Both the position numbers and the translations under genes were made by a program. The notes beneath the pieces were generated by a model. It was not told the origin of the DNA. It saw only the letters and a program-made list of their open reading frames with translations, and made no database searches. 64,000 nucleotides of DNA, taken from Rosellinia necatrix. Lineage: Eukaryota > Ascomycota > Sordariomycetes > Xylariales > Xylariaceae. Shown piece by piece: positions 1 through 11,891 of the stretch; positions within the stretch are counted from its first letter, which is position 1, and the number at the start of each line of letters is the position of its first letter. The stretch covers positions 3,844,001-3,908,000 of the forward strand of contig JAGYVD010000006.1 in assembly GCA_021209875.1 (NCBI GenBank). Direction: 5' to 3'.

Positions 1-723
1 CCCAGGTTTTTAGATTAGCAAGTGCATCTTCCATATCCGTGCCGCTTCGCTCGACTATCATGGCGCCGAAACTGCCCAGGATGTGATCGAGATCCTTCTC
101 GGCCCAGACACCGGGGGTCGACATGGTGCTGATGAGGTCGGCGCCAGCGAGTAGCATCACCTTCACCGGCCTCCGGGTCTCACCATCGGTGCTCAAAACG
201 CCGCCCAGCACATGATTGATCTCATGGCTGAAGTGGTCCAGGACGGTTGCCGTGGGACTGTATGCGGGCTGTATGGCCTCCCAGGGGTCGACCATGAGCC
301 AGTTCGAGGTCTCTTCAGCGGCTAGCTCGCACATGCGCACTCTGGTGGGGTACCACGCATTAGTGTCTGGGCAACGGAAGCACGCAATGCTGGGGCTTGG
401 GGAGGAGAGAGGGCGCGCATTCACCTGTGATTTGATGGCGCCAGGCCGGCTTTCTTGTAGGCATCGGATACCGGACTGAGGTAGCCGCCCACAACTTCGA
501 AGCTCGTGTTCATCCGGGCATAGTCGTTGGCCATCTCGAACATGCGCAGGTGGAGGAAAGTGATTGGCGAAAAACTGCCGCACGCGACGAGGACCAGCGG
601 GATGCGGTTGTGGTCCTCCTGTTGCCGCAGCCGGTGGTGTGGGAACCTGTAGCTGGCGAGCGTCATGTTGGATGCGGCATCCGGTGGCGCCGGGGGCACA
701 CTTGTCGCCGGGAGGGACGTCAT
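1..723 (-). CDS. Nicotinamide mononucleotide adenylyltransferase (partial, 3' end off the window)
   Basis: Joins NMN (or nicotinate mononucleotide) with ATP to make NAD+ or its deamido form, the last shared step of NAD synthesis. Exon 1 is 723-425 and begins with a 19-residue low-complexity leader. It then carries the nucleotidyltransferase signature GSFSPITFLHLRMFE (the G-x-F-x-P-x-T-x-x-H nucleotide-binding motif). A GT-AG intron occupies 424-342. Exon 2 starts at 341 and reads VRMCELAAEETSNW, then WEAIQPAY and LLAGADLI, all typical of eukaryotic NMNAT (yeast Nma1/Nma2). The reading frame is still open at base 1, so the C-terminal part, including the ISSTxxR motif region, lies outside the window. 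A second in-frame Met (MTLASYRF) at 666 could be the true start if the Pro/Ala leader is not translated. The family assignment is secure; which paralogue it is cannot be told. Confidence 0.93.
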
Positions 724-933
724 CGTCTCGACTGAACAAGCGCGTGCAAGGCCGTGCTGGAGGCGGCAGCGGCGGTGATGGGAGGCGGGAATGCGACTGA
801 TCGAAGCCCCGGCTCGGCTGATGAAACGTGGTAAATGAATAGTAATAGCCGGCGAACGATCGGTGGACGATCAGGCTGGTATGGATGAGATATTAACAAA
901 CCGGCTTAGATCGTTCATGCATCAGCCGCTATT

Positions 934-975
934 GAATTGGCGACTGAATTGGCGACTGAATTGGCTACTGAATGG
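934..975. repeat. 12-bp tandem repeat (GAATTGGCGACT)
   Basis: Three and a half units of a 12-bp word, GAATTGGCGACT, with the third unit reading GAATTGGCTACT and a truncated fourth. It lies about 210 bp upstream of the NMN adenylyltransferase start. Confidence 0.9.
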
Positions 976-1032
976 GCCCCTCTTGGTAGGTAGAGATAGA
1001 ATAAACTCTCAAGAAGGCAGTTGAGAGTGTAC

Positions 1033-1060
1033 TGTGTAAATGTGTAAATGTGTAAATGTA
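1033..1060. repeat. 8-bp tandem repeat (TGTGTAAA)
   Basis: Three exact units of TGTGTAAA followed by a partial unit. A simple minisatellite in non-coding DNA. Confidence 0.9.
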
Positions 1061-1704
1061 TAGTTAGACAAATGAGTTAGGGAGGCAAAATGAACAGGCA
1101 AAGTTGTAAGATGTCACTGATAACTATTTAAACACCTGGGTAAGGTAGGTAGGCAGGCAGACAGGGCAGGCAACCTTGGGTAGGTAGTAGTGGCGTAAAG
1201 TAGGGCATGTGTAGGACTGCAAGGTAGGTAAGAGCATGAGTGAGTAAGTGAGGAAGTGATACAACTGCGATGACCACCTGGGGCACTCCGACGAGAGGCA
1301 TTGTGGCACTGAAACAAGCTCTGTGGGGACGTGCTCAGTTACTTTCTACAGCATAAGCATAGGTCTCGTCGACTTCCCAAGGTTCTCGGCCATCGGCAAC
1401 CCACTAACCCCACGAGGCAACCCATATTCGTGGTCCGCTAGGCTGCCTGTGGCTAGGGTAGGTGTCTAACAAGTCTTGTACCCTTTTCGGTATTGGGTAC
1501 CCTCAGCATTCATCCTTTTGCCCGCTGGGCAGGAAGGAAGCTTGTCTCGTAGGTACTAGTTACCTAGGTACTATAAGTAAGTACCTAGTTAGGCAGGGTA
1601 GACACAGCCCTGCCGTTATCTCGGTATACTTACAGTAGGTAGGTGCTTACGCGAATCCCAAGGGGAAATGCCTCTCAACTTCAAATCCCGTTCTCGGGGA
1701 TTCA

Positions 1705-1742
1705 GTGCCTAAGATGCCTAAGATGCCTCAGATGCCTCAGAT
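1705..1742. repeat. 9-bp tandem repeat (ATGCCTMAG)
   Basis: Four units of a 9-bp word, two ending in TAAG and two in TCAG (GTGCCTAAG, ATGCCTAAG, ATGCCTCAG, ATGCCTCAG). It is non-coding. Confidence 0.9.
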
Positions 1743-2266
1743 AGGGCAAACTGTAGCACAGCCCCTCTCCTGCGTGCCAGGCAAATGATTGAAAGGAAAT
1801 CCATCATACATTTAAACGAAACAATACGACAAATGTTCACTAATTCAATAAAAATATGACGCCTCACGTACAAAAGTACAAGACGATGATGGCGGAACGC
1901 TAGCCACTTCTACTCAATCCGGAAATTATGGCGTGTATCTCATCATTACAACGTTGGTCGCGTCGGCGAGGCAAAATGGCGGATTCGGCGACACAGTGCT
2001 ACGCTCGCGAGTAAGAAAGACTTCGAAAGCCATCTCGCCGACTTCCGTAGCGCACGAAATAAGGAATAAAAGAACGCGCGGCAGTCATGTGCCACGGCGT
2101 CCAAGCTATGTGTACATCAAATGTTGTGCTCTCTATGTTGATAACCAAGTGACTCCGTCTCTCGTCTTAATGCTGACCTCGTGTATCCATATCAATGACA
2201 AGGCCACTATCAAATCCCAAGCTTAGTGTATCGTGTAGTGGTTATTTTCAACCCAGTAATGCATAT

Positions 2267-5200
2267 TTAGTCCTCGTACTCATCTTCAGAGTCGCTGACA
2301 TCGTCCGGCACCAATCCTCTACGCCGGCGGCTCGCCAGGTCTTCCGCCAAGCCCCCCTCGCTCTCCGGATCGGTATATCCTTCGCCGCCAACGAGGGACA
2401 ACGCCACGGGGAGGAAAATAAGCGCGTGCGTGCCGGCGAAGACGACGAGCGCTAGCCAAACGCGGAAGTAATAGATTTCAAAAATCTTAGAGCGTGTGAA
2501 GGCCAGCACGCATACACCGAGGAGCTTAGTAACGGTGATGCCGCTAAATACAGAGCCGCCGACGTTGACAAGAGCCGTCCAGGCACGAGCGTCCCGCCCT
2601 CGGAATCGGTTCTTGGCCCGCTCCATAACTGGGCCAGAGGGGAACATGAAGGCGCGGGCGATATGTGCGCAAAACTCAACAGCAATGCCAACACAGATGA
2701 TCAGGTTGACTAGAGAAACGGCGTTGAGGGATACGTCGAAGACGGCCATCGCACCAATAATGTCCACTACTATCATCACAACCGTGATAGTCACGACAAG
2801 CGCCGTCACGACAGATCCCAAGAGGACACTGGAGACGAGGAAAATGATGCCGACAGCCGAACCGAGTAACGCGCCGGTTAGCTGGACAATGTTGGCGTAT
2901 TGATCGAAGAAGATGTAGAAAACACTATAAGGGAAAACCTCAGCACCGGTGCGTGCACTAACTTCATGAGCAATGCGACGTGCAGCGGCATAGGCATTAA
3001 TGAAGTCGTCTTGGCTGCGCAAGGGCGTGTGCGCTGTCCGGAAGTGACTAGCAGGCACGTTGACGTTTGCTGAATCAACAACCACTCCGTGACTGTAAGA
3101 AGCGCGGCCACCCAAGGGGCAATCATCTGTAGTTGGTGCTGACAAGAACTTCTCTAAGTAATGCACGAATTCATCACCCTCTGGCATCCCGTAAAGCGTA
3201 CTATTCCAAGGTGGATTCCGCCCAGCGAAGCAGACCTTGCCATTCTCCTTACAGCAGGCCTCGTTTTCGGGCTTCAACCACAGAAAGAAGTCATCGATCC
3301 AGCTCGCAGCTGGCGAAGAAATGTACGATACGCTGGGGCGCTTACGTTCTTGCTCAAGCACTGTCGCGAGAGAAAACTGTTCGCAAGTACTAAACCGCGA
3401 GCAAATGTCTTGTTGATGTGACCTCTCTGTAGCATTTAGGCCCTTTGTTACAAAGTAGACAGGAGGGCCAGCATCAAGATAGGCATACATATCGTTGAAG
3501 TAGTCAATGAGATAGGAGTCATCCGGGAGAGCTACGCGCTGGTCTAGCCCGAGTTTGACGTAAGGCATCAGAGCCACGCCGGCGGCAAGTAGGCCAAAGA
3601 AAATAGTAACAATAACGACCTTGACTTTCTTCCCAAGGAGGGCGGGCGCATACCGTTTACGGATGAACTGCTGAAGTAGACTCTCCTCTGGTGCATCGTA
3701 CGGCCGGGGACCATTGTTGCCGTTGCCACTCAGGTGTACACGGGCCTTTTTGACTTGGATGCATGGAAAACAATCGGCTCTGTGATCCTCGGTGCGGATC
3801 TGGTTATATGATAGGATGGAAATGAAAAGGGTCATCTGTAGGAGGGCATTGATGAAAACGGCACCTGCCGCATACACGGCAAAATTCCGAACCGCCGGCA
3901 TCCCGACGAAGGCACCGAGGGCAAACGACACCGTTTCGGTAACAGCCGAAAATAGGATCGACGGCCCCATTCGCCCAAGGGCTTTTGCAATCCTTTCCTC
4001 AACCATAGCATCCGGGTCGCTTTGATTTACACGATCGAATTCGTGAACAATCAAAAATATGTTATCCACACCAACGGCCAGAACAATGAAAGGGATCACC
4101 TCCGCGATGATCAAAGTAGCTTTGATGCCAGCCCACGAGAACAGGCCGATGGAGGATGTAATTGACATCAGGACGATGAGAATACCGACGAGACCGAGGG
4201 TGAACTTGCTCTGCACTAACGCAACGGAAGGGTTTCTCATCAGCTCGCGAATAGTCATGCCGCTTGAGCCCAGCGCAATTGAGGCGTACAAGAACATGAC
4301 TAGGTAGCTAATTACGACGATGGTGGCATCCGTGTTAGTCGATTTATTCAATTCCTGTTCCAAACTGATTTCCGTCGAAAAGGAGAGTCTCAGCCCGCGG
4401 GTAGATGCTTCGCCTTGAGCAAGTAGAAGCCGATCTTTTAATGCCCTTTCCCAGTCCTGAGCATGTGCAATGTCTGAACTTGCCTCCGGGAAATTATTAA
4501 CAACCCATGTGACGGTGAATGCGGGGGCATCAATAATATCTTCGAGCCCTTCAAAACCACCGAGGATCATGTTGGGATCAATCGGTTGATCAAAGTCAGG
4601 ACGACACAGGACGGGGGGATTCCGCACATTGCCGGAATCCAGTTTTCCAGTTTTTTGGTGCCGTCGAACCAGACCGTAGGGGATTGGACTACACATGCGG
4701 ATCCCGTGGGTTTGAAGCATACATCCTGGAATGAATAGCCAAAGTCATGCCCCTTGAGCTGTCTTATATCCTCCTCGACACCCGCCCACCAAGTGAGTGT
4801 GTCATAGCTTAAGACCGGGCCAGTTCCTGAGGCCGACGTATCATTGACCAAAAATATTTTCTCGGCACGATAGAAAGCACCAAAGTTGTCGTCGAAAAAA
4901 GCTTTCTCCTGGGCGGCCGCGGAATCTGGGCTTACCCATAACCGTACTGGCTCTCTTTCGAGCTCGAATTTGACCCAGCCAATACTCAGCGCAATAACGA
5001 CCAGGAGGCTGGACGAGATGGTAATAGCCGGGAATCTTGCGCAAAAGTGGCCTAATTTACTGAAGGCAGTATCACACCAGTTATTGAGTGGGTAATGCTT
5101 TGCGGGTTGGTGATAAATGACTCGATTACGAAGGAGGTCCCCGTCGTCCTCATCATCACTTGGCTCGGCGCCCTGCAGTAGATGAAGCCGTTCGCTACGC

Positions 5201-6174
5201 CGCCGCGCGTGCCTTCTCCAGGCAATGTGCCCGACGATACCGATAATAAGCGAAAACACGAGAACGCCGTATGTGAAAACCGAGGCAAATGTCAAGCAAG
5301 GAAGCATCGCCACACGACACGAACCAGCCTCTTCAACCGCGGGAAGCTCGGGGCAGACGGCAGGACAATCGACGCACGCGCACCGGAAGTTAGGGTCATC
5401 GTCATTGCACTTCTTAGGCTTCATCTCTCGCGGGGCCATGCTGGGGTCAGAATAGTCCAAGGGATAATTCATCTGAAAGGGCGAACCAAGGGCTTGCTCC
5501 TTTCCAAGGAACTTGAGAAGCTCCGCCGAATTTGTGGCACCGCCTCCAATGAAGTTGATGGCCCTTGAGTTGGACGGGCCAAATTTGACCTCCTTGCAGC
5601 TATCATAGAAGCCGTCGGCATATTCCTTCGTTATGAGTTGATCGATCTCGGCAACGGCAGTCCCACCTCGGAGCTCTTGAGTCCGAGTAACGTTGATGAA
5701 AAGGGATTGGTCGGGTGAACAGGTAAATGTGCAGAAGAGGTTGTAGAAGTTGTCTTTACACGCAGGGCAGCTCCCGATGATCTGATTAGGGGTGGAGAGC
5801 TCGTTCTTCAGAGCGGTGAGCTGTTAATCTGCGTCAGTTTGCTATCCAGAGGTACGTTGTTCAAATAACGGACAAAGCCGAATAACGGACAGAAGGAGAG
5901 TTTAATGTACCTGCTCGGAGTTACAGCAAACCTTGCTGTCTTTCCACTTGGGGCCACAGAGCTCCTCGATCTCCTTGGCTAGGCCATCGTCGGGGGTTTC
6001 TGCAAGGCCGTTGTCGACGCACGGCAATGCCTTTCCAAAGAAGCCTTTCTTTCCGCAGTGGCCACGCAGGGCACAACGGCCGGCCTCGTGTTTGGGGGTG
6101 AAGAGTTCATCGGCAGCAGAGCTGGCGGCCAGCAGTGTAGCAGCTGCACCGATAAGGTAGGATATTCGCGCCAT
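2267..6174 (-). CDS. NPC1-type lysosomal/vacuolar sterol transporter (one frame break in a C6 run)
   Basis: Niemann-Pick C1 family (yeast Ncr1): takes sterol from the vacuole lumen and inserts it into the membrane. Exon 1 is 6174-5911: a signal peptide (MARISYLIGAAATLLAASSA) followed by a Cys-rich luminal start. The intron is 5910-5821 and exon 2 runs 5820-2267. Exon 2 gives the Cys-rich N-terminal sterol-binding domain (CPACKDNFYNLFCTFTC, CACVDCPAVCPELP), a first membrane segment at about 5290-5230, a luminal domain, and a sterol-sensing domain at about 4310-3790 (FIVLAVGVDNIFLIVHEFDR). A second block of membrane helices precedes the acidic C-terminus (DVSDSEDEYED). The frame changes near 4618-4613. 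One extra C in that run joins ENWIPAMCGIPP to VLCRPDFDQPI and gives about 1272 residues, the usual family length. The break looks like a base-call error, not a real lesion. Confidence 0.95.
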
Positions 6175-7050
6175 GGTTGCGCCCGGGTGCTGCTAGCTAA
6201 GAGGGTAGCGTCGGCATGGGCGTGCAATCGATGGTCGGGATACGTATGTACTCAGTCGGGTGGGCGTAGAACGTTGAACGATGATGGGATGGATGATGGT
6301 GGATGGTTGAACAAACAGAGAGAGCTGGAGCCCGATCGGGGTTTGTGGCTGGCAATGTCGCAGGATCTCCTGCGTCATCACACGCCCCCAGCTCTGGCCC
6401 GGGTGCAGGGTCACATTATCCGCCAAGGCCTGTGTCGGCCATGTCGGCAACTAGAATGGGTGTAAGTACAGCAGTACTTAGGTATAGGTACATGCCTACA
6501 TCTGTGGACACAGCAGGTCAGCACCTGCCTAAACCTTAGGTATGCCTGCCCTTCAACTCTCACCAGGATACTTTACTGTTCTTTCCAGACAAAGTACAAC
6601 TCACTATGTACGAAGGGAGCCTGCGTGTATTGATGCATGCAAAGAACCTCTGCCCTACGAGGCTAGATAAATGAGATCACAAAGACCTCGAGGTGTTTAC
6701 GTAGTAGAAAATGGATCACCACAACAGGCATAGCCGAGTGAGCGCCAGCATGCAACAACTACCTCGTGGGATAAGAGTCAACCTCAACCATTCAGACTCA
6801 CTCACTCTCTTATAAGTTATCACCTCGATTGAAGACGAGAGACCACGTAGATACCAGCCAATGGAGAAAAACGTACTTGTCATAAACACAGTATGTACTC
6901 CACGGCCGTTATAATCTATAAATTCGAGTGTATGTAGTAAGACGCATAACTAGCATAAGATATAACCCAACTTTGAAACATGCTCGTTTGCATCGATCAT
7001 CCCGGAAACGCCGTTCAGTTCATAATGCCAAAAACTCAACTGTCCCCAAA
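6175..7050. other. Intergenic region, NPC1 promoter side
   Basis: Upstream DNA of the NPC1 gene and downstream DNA of the oxidoreductase at 7051-9144. No coding sequence supported; short GGTA/TACC words appear at about 6465-6545. Confidence 0.6.
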
Positions 7051-9144
7051 TCAATATTCGAAGCTCTCGAACACAACCTCTTCACCCTCCATCCACTGCA
7101 ACAGGGTTTTCATCATAGCCGGGCCAGTACAGCAAAAGAACTTCCTCTTCCCCTTCTCTCCCGCGGCTAGTACATCGTCCCTCGCCATCCTCCTCTCCAC
7201 CACAGTAGCCCCGAGCCCTGTTATCGCAGCCAACAGCGCGCCCCCATCCGGAACGTCGCCCAACGAGCCCGTGACGAAGAGGTCCGTGACGGGGCCGAGG
7301 CCGTCGATCCTCGTAAACACGTCCACGGCAAGGGGCAAGTCCTCGGCCCGCAGGCTCCAGAGAAGCGTGAGCTGTCCCCGTCCTCCCGTCCCCGGGCCAT
7401 CCGCCCCCAGCACGCCGGCGGCTTGCGCGAGGACCGGCGTGACGCCGACGCCGCCGGCGACGAACACGCTCCCTTTCCCTTTCCCGTCCGCGCCGGCCGG
7501 CGGCGGCGACATGCGGAACTCGGGGGCCCCGCCGAACCCGAGCACGGGGATCTCGAGCGGGACGCGCGGGTTCCAGTTCGCGAGGAGCGCGGTCGCGGAC
7601 CCGTGCCGCCGGACCACGATCTCGAGTTCCGCCTCCCCGGCCTTCGCAAGGGTATCTGGCCGCGGCGGTGGCGGTGGCGGTGGCGCGCTGACGGTGAACG
7701 TACGCAAGAAGTCGTCGTTGAGGCTCTGCGGGTCGTCGTCGCGCATGTGCGAGTAGCCGTGGTCGAGCTCCGCGGAGAAGTCGAGCGTGACATGTTGGCC
7801 CGGATGCCAGGTGCTCCCGCCCTCACTCCCGCTCCCGCTCCCGCTCCCGCTCCCGCTCCCGCTCCCGAGCCTGAACACGTACCTCGAGATAGTAGGCGTG
7901 ATGACCTGTCTCGTCAGCAGCGTCGCCACGGCCACGGCGTTCGCCGCGCGCCCCCCGGCCTCGACGGCGTCGCCGTTCTGGTCGTCCCCCGTTTCCGCCG
8001 CCAGCCGCCGGACCGGCGGGTTGTAGGGCGAGTAGTCGATGACGCTGCCGCGGAACGGCAGGCCGTCGCGCACGAACCGCGCCTCGGCCACGTCGATGCG
8101 CACCGCCAGCTTCGCGCGCGGCATGTACGCCGCCGCGCGCCCGCCCGCGAGGATCGTCGTCCGCCCCGTCAGGTACAGCACGTCGCTCGTCTCGAAGTCC
8201 GGGATCGCGAGCCCCACCACCGGGTCCTCGCGCAGGTTCCCCAGCGTCTGGTACAGGCGGTTGCCCGAGTACTCGGGGTACACGAGCACGACGCCCGCGT
8301 CGCCGTCGTCGTCGTCGTCCGTCCCGGCCCCCGCGGATTCCTGGTTCCGGAACACCCGCAGGAACCCTGGGGCCCCGCCGCGGTGGTTCACGTCCATGGT
8401 CCCGTTCCCGTGCTTGCTGGCGACGAAGAACAGGTCCGCCTTCGCGATCAGCTCGACCGCCTCACGCGGGAGCGGGAGCCCGAGACCGAGCCCCCCCCAG
8501 CCGCCGCCGCCGCCGCCGTTGGTGGGGGATGGCCAGAGCTCCGGCGTCGGGATGTGCGGCACGATGCGTTTCTTGTTCAGGTACTTGGGGCAGTTCCCCA
8601 GCGCCTCCTCGACCGCGAACGCCATCTGCAGGTTCGCCACGCCGGGCGTTGTCCCTATCGCCGCGCCCGCGACGAAGCGACCGGCCAGCTTGAGGCGGTC
8701 GCGGGTCTCCAGGTCGATGGAGAGCGCCGCCATGACCTTTCTCCCCTCGGGCCGGATGACCTTGTCGTCGATGATCCGCCCCCACCCCTGCCCCTGCCCC
8801 GCCTCGCCGTCCTGTGCCTCCTCCTCCCCCTTCCCCGCATCGTGCACTGCGAACAGTGCCTGCGCCACGGGGTCGAACCGCGCGTCCGCGATCCCGTTCA
8901 TACCCAGCACGTCCTCCGCGATGGGCCGGCAGAACCCCGCCTCGCCGCCCCACACGGTCACCCACGGCCGCCCGCGCGCGTCGAGGGCCCCGAAGGCCAC
9001 GAGCGGCGAGGCCCTCACGCGGTGGGCATGTGCTTGCTTCAGCCCGTGCACGGTGGGGTTATCCCGGCCGGCCACTCCCAGCATGCGCTGCACGGCCTCC
9101 TCGCCGGGATGCCACTGCGAGTGCAGGGCAGTAAGAGTGGCCAT
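7051..9144 (-). CDS. PNPOx-like split-barrel / ferredoxin-reductase fusion flavoprotein
   Basis: A single-exon gene of 697 residues. The ATG at 9144 (MATLTALHSQWHPGEEAVQ) fits the family start; the open frame extends further upstream but without features. The N-terminal half (about residues 30-230) resembles the pyridoxamine 5'-phosphate oxidase-like flavin split barrel: FVASKHGNGTMDVNHRGG and VVLVYPEYSGNRLYQTLGN. The C-terminal half is a ferredoxin-NADP+ reductase module: HPGQHVTLDFS for FAD, VFVAGGVGVTPVLAQA for NAD(P), and a terminal FFCCTGPAMMKTLL...FESFEY. Such fusions are common fungal proteins of unknown substrate; electron transfer from NAD(P)H through FAD to a bound flavin is inferred. 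Third codon positions are very G/C-rich, unlike neighbouring NPC1. A Gly-Ser hexanucleotide repeat separates the two halves. Confidence 0.85.
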   Translation of the reverse strand: MATLTALHSQWHPGEEAVQRMLGVAGRDNPTVHGLKQAHAHRVRASPLVAFGALDARGRPWVTVWGGEAGFCRPIAEDVLGMNGIADARFDPVAQALFAVHDAGKGEEEAQDGEAGQGQGWGRIIDDKVIRPEGRKVMAALSIDLETRDRLKLAGRFVAGAAIGTTPGVANLQMAFAVEEALGNCPKYLNKKRIVPHIPTPELWPSPTNGGGGGGWGGLGLGLPLPREAVELIAKADLFFVASKHGNGTMDVNHRGGAPGFLRVFRNQESAGAGTDDDDDGDAGVVLVYPEYSGNRLYQTLGNLREDPVVGLAIPDFETSDVLYLTGRTTILAGGRAAAYMPRAKLAVRIDVAEARFVRDGLPFRGSVIDYSPYNPPVRRLAAETGDDQNGDAVEAGGRAANAVAVATLLTRQVITPTISRYVFRLGSGSGSGSGSGSGSEGGSTWHPGQHVTLDFSAELDHGYSHMRDDDPQSLNDDFLRTFTVSAPPPPPPPRPDTLAKAGEAELEIVVRRHGSATALLANWNPRVPLEIPVLGFGGAPEFRMSPPPAGADGKGKGSVFVAGGVGVTPVLAQAAGVLGADGPGTGGRGQLTLLWSLRAEDLPLAVDVFTRIDGLGPVTDLFVTGSLGDVPDGGALLAAITGLGATVVERRMARDDVLAAGEKGKRKFFCCTGPAMMKTLLQWMEGEEVVFESFEY
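7826..7867. repeat. Coding hexanucleotide repeat (GGGAGC on the minus strand)
   Basis: About seven copies of CTCCCG/GCTCCC within the oxidoreductase gene. On the minus strand they encode a (Gly-Ser)7 stretch just ahead of the FAD-binding part. It acts as a flexible linker or loop and is likely to vary in length between strains. Confidence 0.92.
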
Positions 9145-10028
9145 GATTTTCCGCGTCGGCTGATCAAGGCAAATGTCGACGTTCAGAGTAGGTAGGTATA
9201 TAAGTTTGTGCACGACTTAACACAATAATCCTATAATGCGGGAAGTCGATAATTCCAGCGCTTTTTCGAAATCGGCTGAACAGGTATGTGCTATTACGGA
9301 CATGCAAATGTTGCGATCTATCCTGAATGGCACTCCGCCCTGGTCTTATAGTTGGGCCAACAAATGAATCCATTGCCAAGCATCGGGCACCAGACGTAGC
9401 GGTATCGATACATCCGTCATATTCCCTCCAAAGGGATAAAGGTGTCAGTTGTAACGATTCGATAATGATTGTGTGATTGGACAGTGGTGTTTAGCGGGTG
9501 TGTTCTAAGCTTATAAATCTTAGAAAGGGCGCGCCTAGCGTGAATAATCAAATCCCGGGGAAGCAGTGTTAACGCGGAGGTGTGGGATAAGTCTACAAAT
9601 TATCATAGAAGGAACTCGTAGGATAATCAAATGTGGTAGTAAAGTGATTTTAATAGATATTTCGCGGCATTATCAACAATTGTCCGAAAACGCAGTATGA
9701 CATCCTAAACTCTCTGTGATATTTAAACGGTTTATTTGGTGGGGGTCGAGATATGAAATGTAAGAAACATGAGGGGCTACTATCCTCAGAGGGGCTAGGT
9801 AGAACTGAATGCTGCTGGTTGACTTATCGGTATCGTCATAAATTCATCGCTATTGTGACTCAGTAAGATCTGCGTGTCAAACAACGCGGCCTTCAAAACA
9901 GTCTTCGCCACACGAAGGATTGCTCGCAAAACTATTGGAATACTATCTCGAATATCGTCGTATAGCTACTACAAGAAGCCATAGTAAATCACAATGCTCT
10001 ATGTTCCATTATACATCCTCCCGATATA
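9145..10028. other. Intergenic region, AT-richer
   Basis: Upstream DNA of the oxidoreductase gene and 3' flank of the KCH channel gene. The base composition is clearly more A/T-rich than the gene to the left. Nothing coding is supported. Confidence 0.6.
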
Positions 10029-11891
10029 TTAATATCTCGAACCATTGTAGTTGTATCCGTTTCCATAATTCCTCTGACCCCCACTCATTCCTGCGTTGCC
10101 TGAAAAGCGCTCATCTGTCTGGCGTATTGGCTGGGGTGCTGTCATATTTCGTTGAGGTGGGAATCGTTGTTGCTGGGCTGGTAGAGTGGTCGCGCTACGA
10201 GCCGGGGGAAAACCAGGCCCAGTTGGGGAAGGAGTCTGATAACTGCTCGGTGCTGGGCTTGGGCGGGGACCGCGGTTTGAATATATTGACGGCGCGGTGA
10301 TAGATCGGCTCTCAGCATAAAGAGGGCGACTCGGTACGGTCGGCTCATTTACTGAGTACAATGACGGCCCATTAAAGCCATCTGGGCCGGAAGCCGGAGA
10401 CCGAACACGCTCCGGCATGGATACCAGACTGTCGGGAGAGCGCAAACCATTCACCGATGGGTGGCGATTGAAGCTACTGTTCGACCCGAACGAGCCCACT
10501 CGCGGTGGTCCTTGAGGGTTGTAGAAATCGATTTTAGGTAGCGTCGGTGCGGGGGATGCTGATCGATCGAAACCCATCTCAGCGGCACTACCTACGAGCG
10601 GAGTGCGAGAAGAATAAGTGCTGGCCGAAGCCATTGTGCCATTGGTAGCTTGTCGCGAAGGTAGGGGCCGTTTTTGATCCAGTGAACTAAGCTCGATGCT
10701 CCCGGGCGTGCCCGGCCGCGAGGTATACATGGGAAGGGTTGCCATAGTATCGTTACGGTTCAACATTGGCATCTCGGGAAGTTCGTCACCCTTTTCCACA
10801 TCCATAAAAGACGGCAAAGTTGCCTGTCGCTCAGCCAGTGGTTGGTCGCCTGGCAATTTAGACGACTTATCCAGGGCTTGTGCCCGTCTCAAATCTTCCT
10901 TCGCGAGGGCCTTGTTGATCTTCTTCGTCACAATAGCCTTCAGTCTCTTGTTGACTTTACGTTCGCAGTAACCATGTAGGCCGCCATCTTGACGAGGGAT
11001 GTAGTGCCAGAGGAAAAACACGTAGAAGAGGACTCCAAGTAAAAGGAATAAGAAGGAAAACACCCAAATGACCAGAGTGAACAACATGCCCGACAGAATG
11101 ACAGCCTGCTGAGTGTTCTCCGCTGCTAGAGTTCGAATGTTTGAGAAGAAACCCCCAATAGTGCTTTCGAATGACGTAGCATTGGTTGGAGTCAGATTTA
11201 GTGTGTAGATACCGTACAGTGTCAAGGCGTTTACTACTTGGCGAGGGCCAGAGCAGACGAGCACTCGAATCCAAGCTAGAAGTTATTAGCACCATCGATA
11301 CATAGTGCCTCTACTGATCAGGGATAAAATGTGTACTCACACTGCAAGCTGAAGTACGAAAACAGGGCAACATATTCGGCCCCTTTCCTGGACTTCGTTA
11401 GTTCGGCGAAAACCAGAAAGCGCCTCCAACCTTGGCCCTTCCCGAACCGAGTGCTCTCCAAACGAACAGCTAGATTGTCGAGGTAGCATTCGGCAACGCT
11501 ACCACGCCTCATAACACGCCAAGCACGGAAATGTTCAAATATGAGGTTGACGAAACTGGCAATAATTGTGCCGGCGAAGATCCATTTCGTCTGGTCAAAG
11601 GTAAGGAATTGAGTAGGTTCGATAGACGAAGACCATTGGTTGAAGGCCAGCAAATTGATAGCCGTGAAAATATCGACACCATACACGACTAGAGAGAGTA
11701 TGATAGAAAAATGCAGATAGCTGTAAGCCAAGCAGGTAAAAACCGAAGATGAGTGGAAGTCGCGAAGGCTCTACACAAGGCGAGTTAATAATAGAAGCGC
11801 ATCTGGGGAAGCATTGGTTATTTACAATAGCATCCCATTTCTGTTCTGGCCGGATCTCCGCTGCCTTTCGTGTGGTGCCGAGGAACATCAT
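10029..11891 (-). CDS. KCH-family low-affinity potassium channel (Kch1/Prm6-like)
   Basis: Fungal plasma-membrane K+ uptake protein of the Kch1/Prm6 family, which in yeast supports K+ influx needed for Ca2+ channel activation during pheromone and stress responses. Three exons (11891-11826, 11770-11341, 11275-10029) with introns of 55 and 65 nt give 580 residues. The first exon reads MMFLGTTRKAAEIRPEQKWD. Membrane segments follow around IILSLVVYGVDIFTAINLLA, WIFAGTIIASFVNLIFEHF and AVILSGMLFTLVIWVFSFLF. Family motifs RRGSVAECYLDNLAVRLES, GQGWRRFLVFAELTKSRKG, SGPRQVVNALTLY and FLWHYIPRQDGGLHGYCERK are intact. The C-terminal 250 residues are a Ser/Pro-rich disordered tail with many possible phosphosites, a fungal feature of this family. 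Spliced total is divisible by three with no break. Confidence 0.93.

Larger units (their letters stand above)
724..2266. other. Intergenic region with short tandem repeats and TACC/GGTA words
   Basis: Lies between the 5' end of the NMN adenylyltransferase gene and the 3' end of the NPC1 gene. No open frame here has recognisable protein features. It holds three short tandem repeats (listed separately) and a dense patch of GTAGGTAGG/TACCTAGGTA words at about 1140-1200 and 1545-1640. The promoter of the NMN adenylyltransferase gene must be in the left part. Confidence 0.7.

Noticed and set aside
7423..9195. 590-codon plus-strand open frame
   Set aside because: It is antisense to the G/C-rich oxidoreductase gene, rich in Arg/Pro/Val as expected of an out-of-phase G/C-rich shadow, and has no domain.
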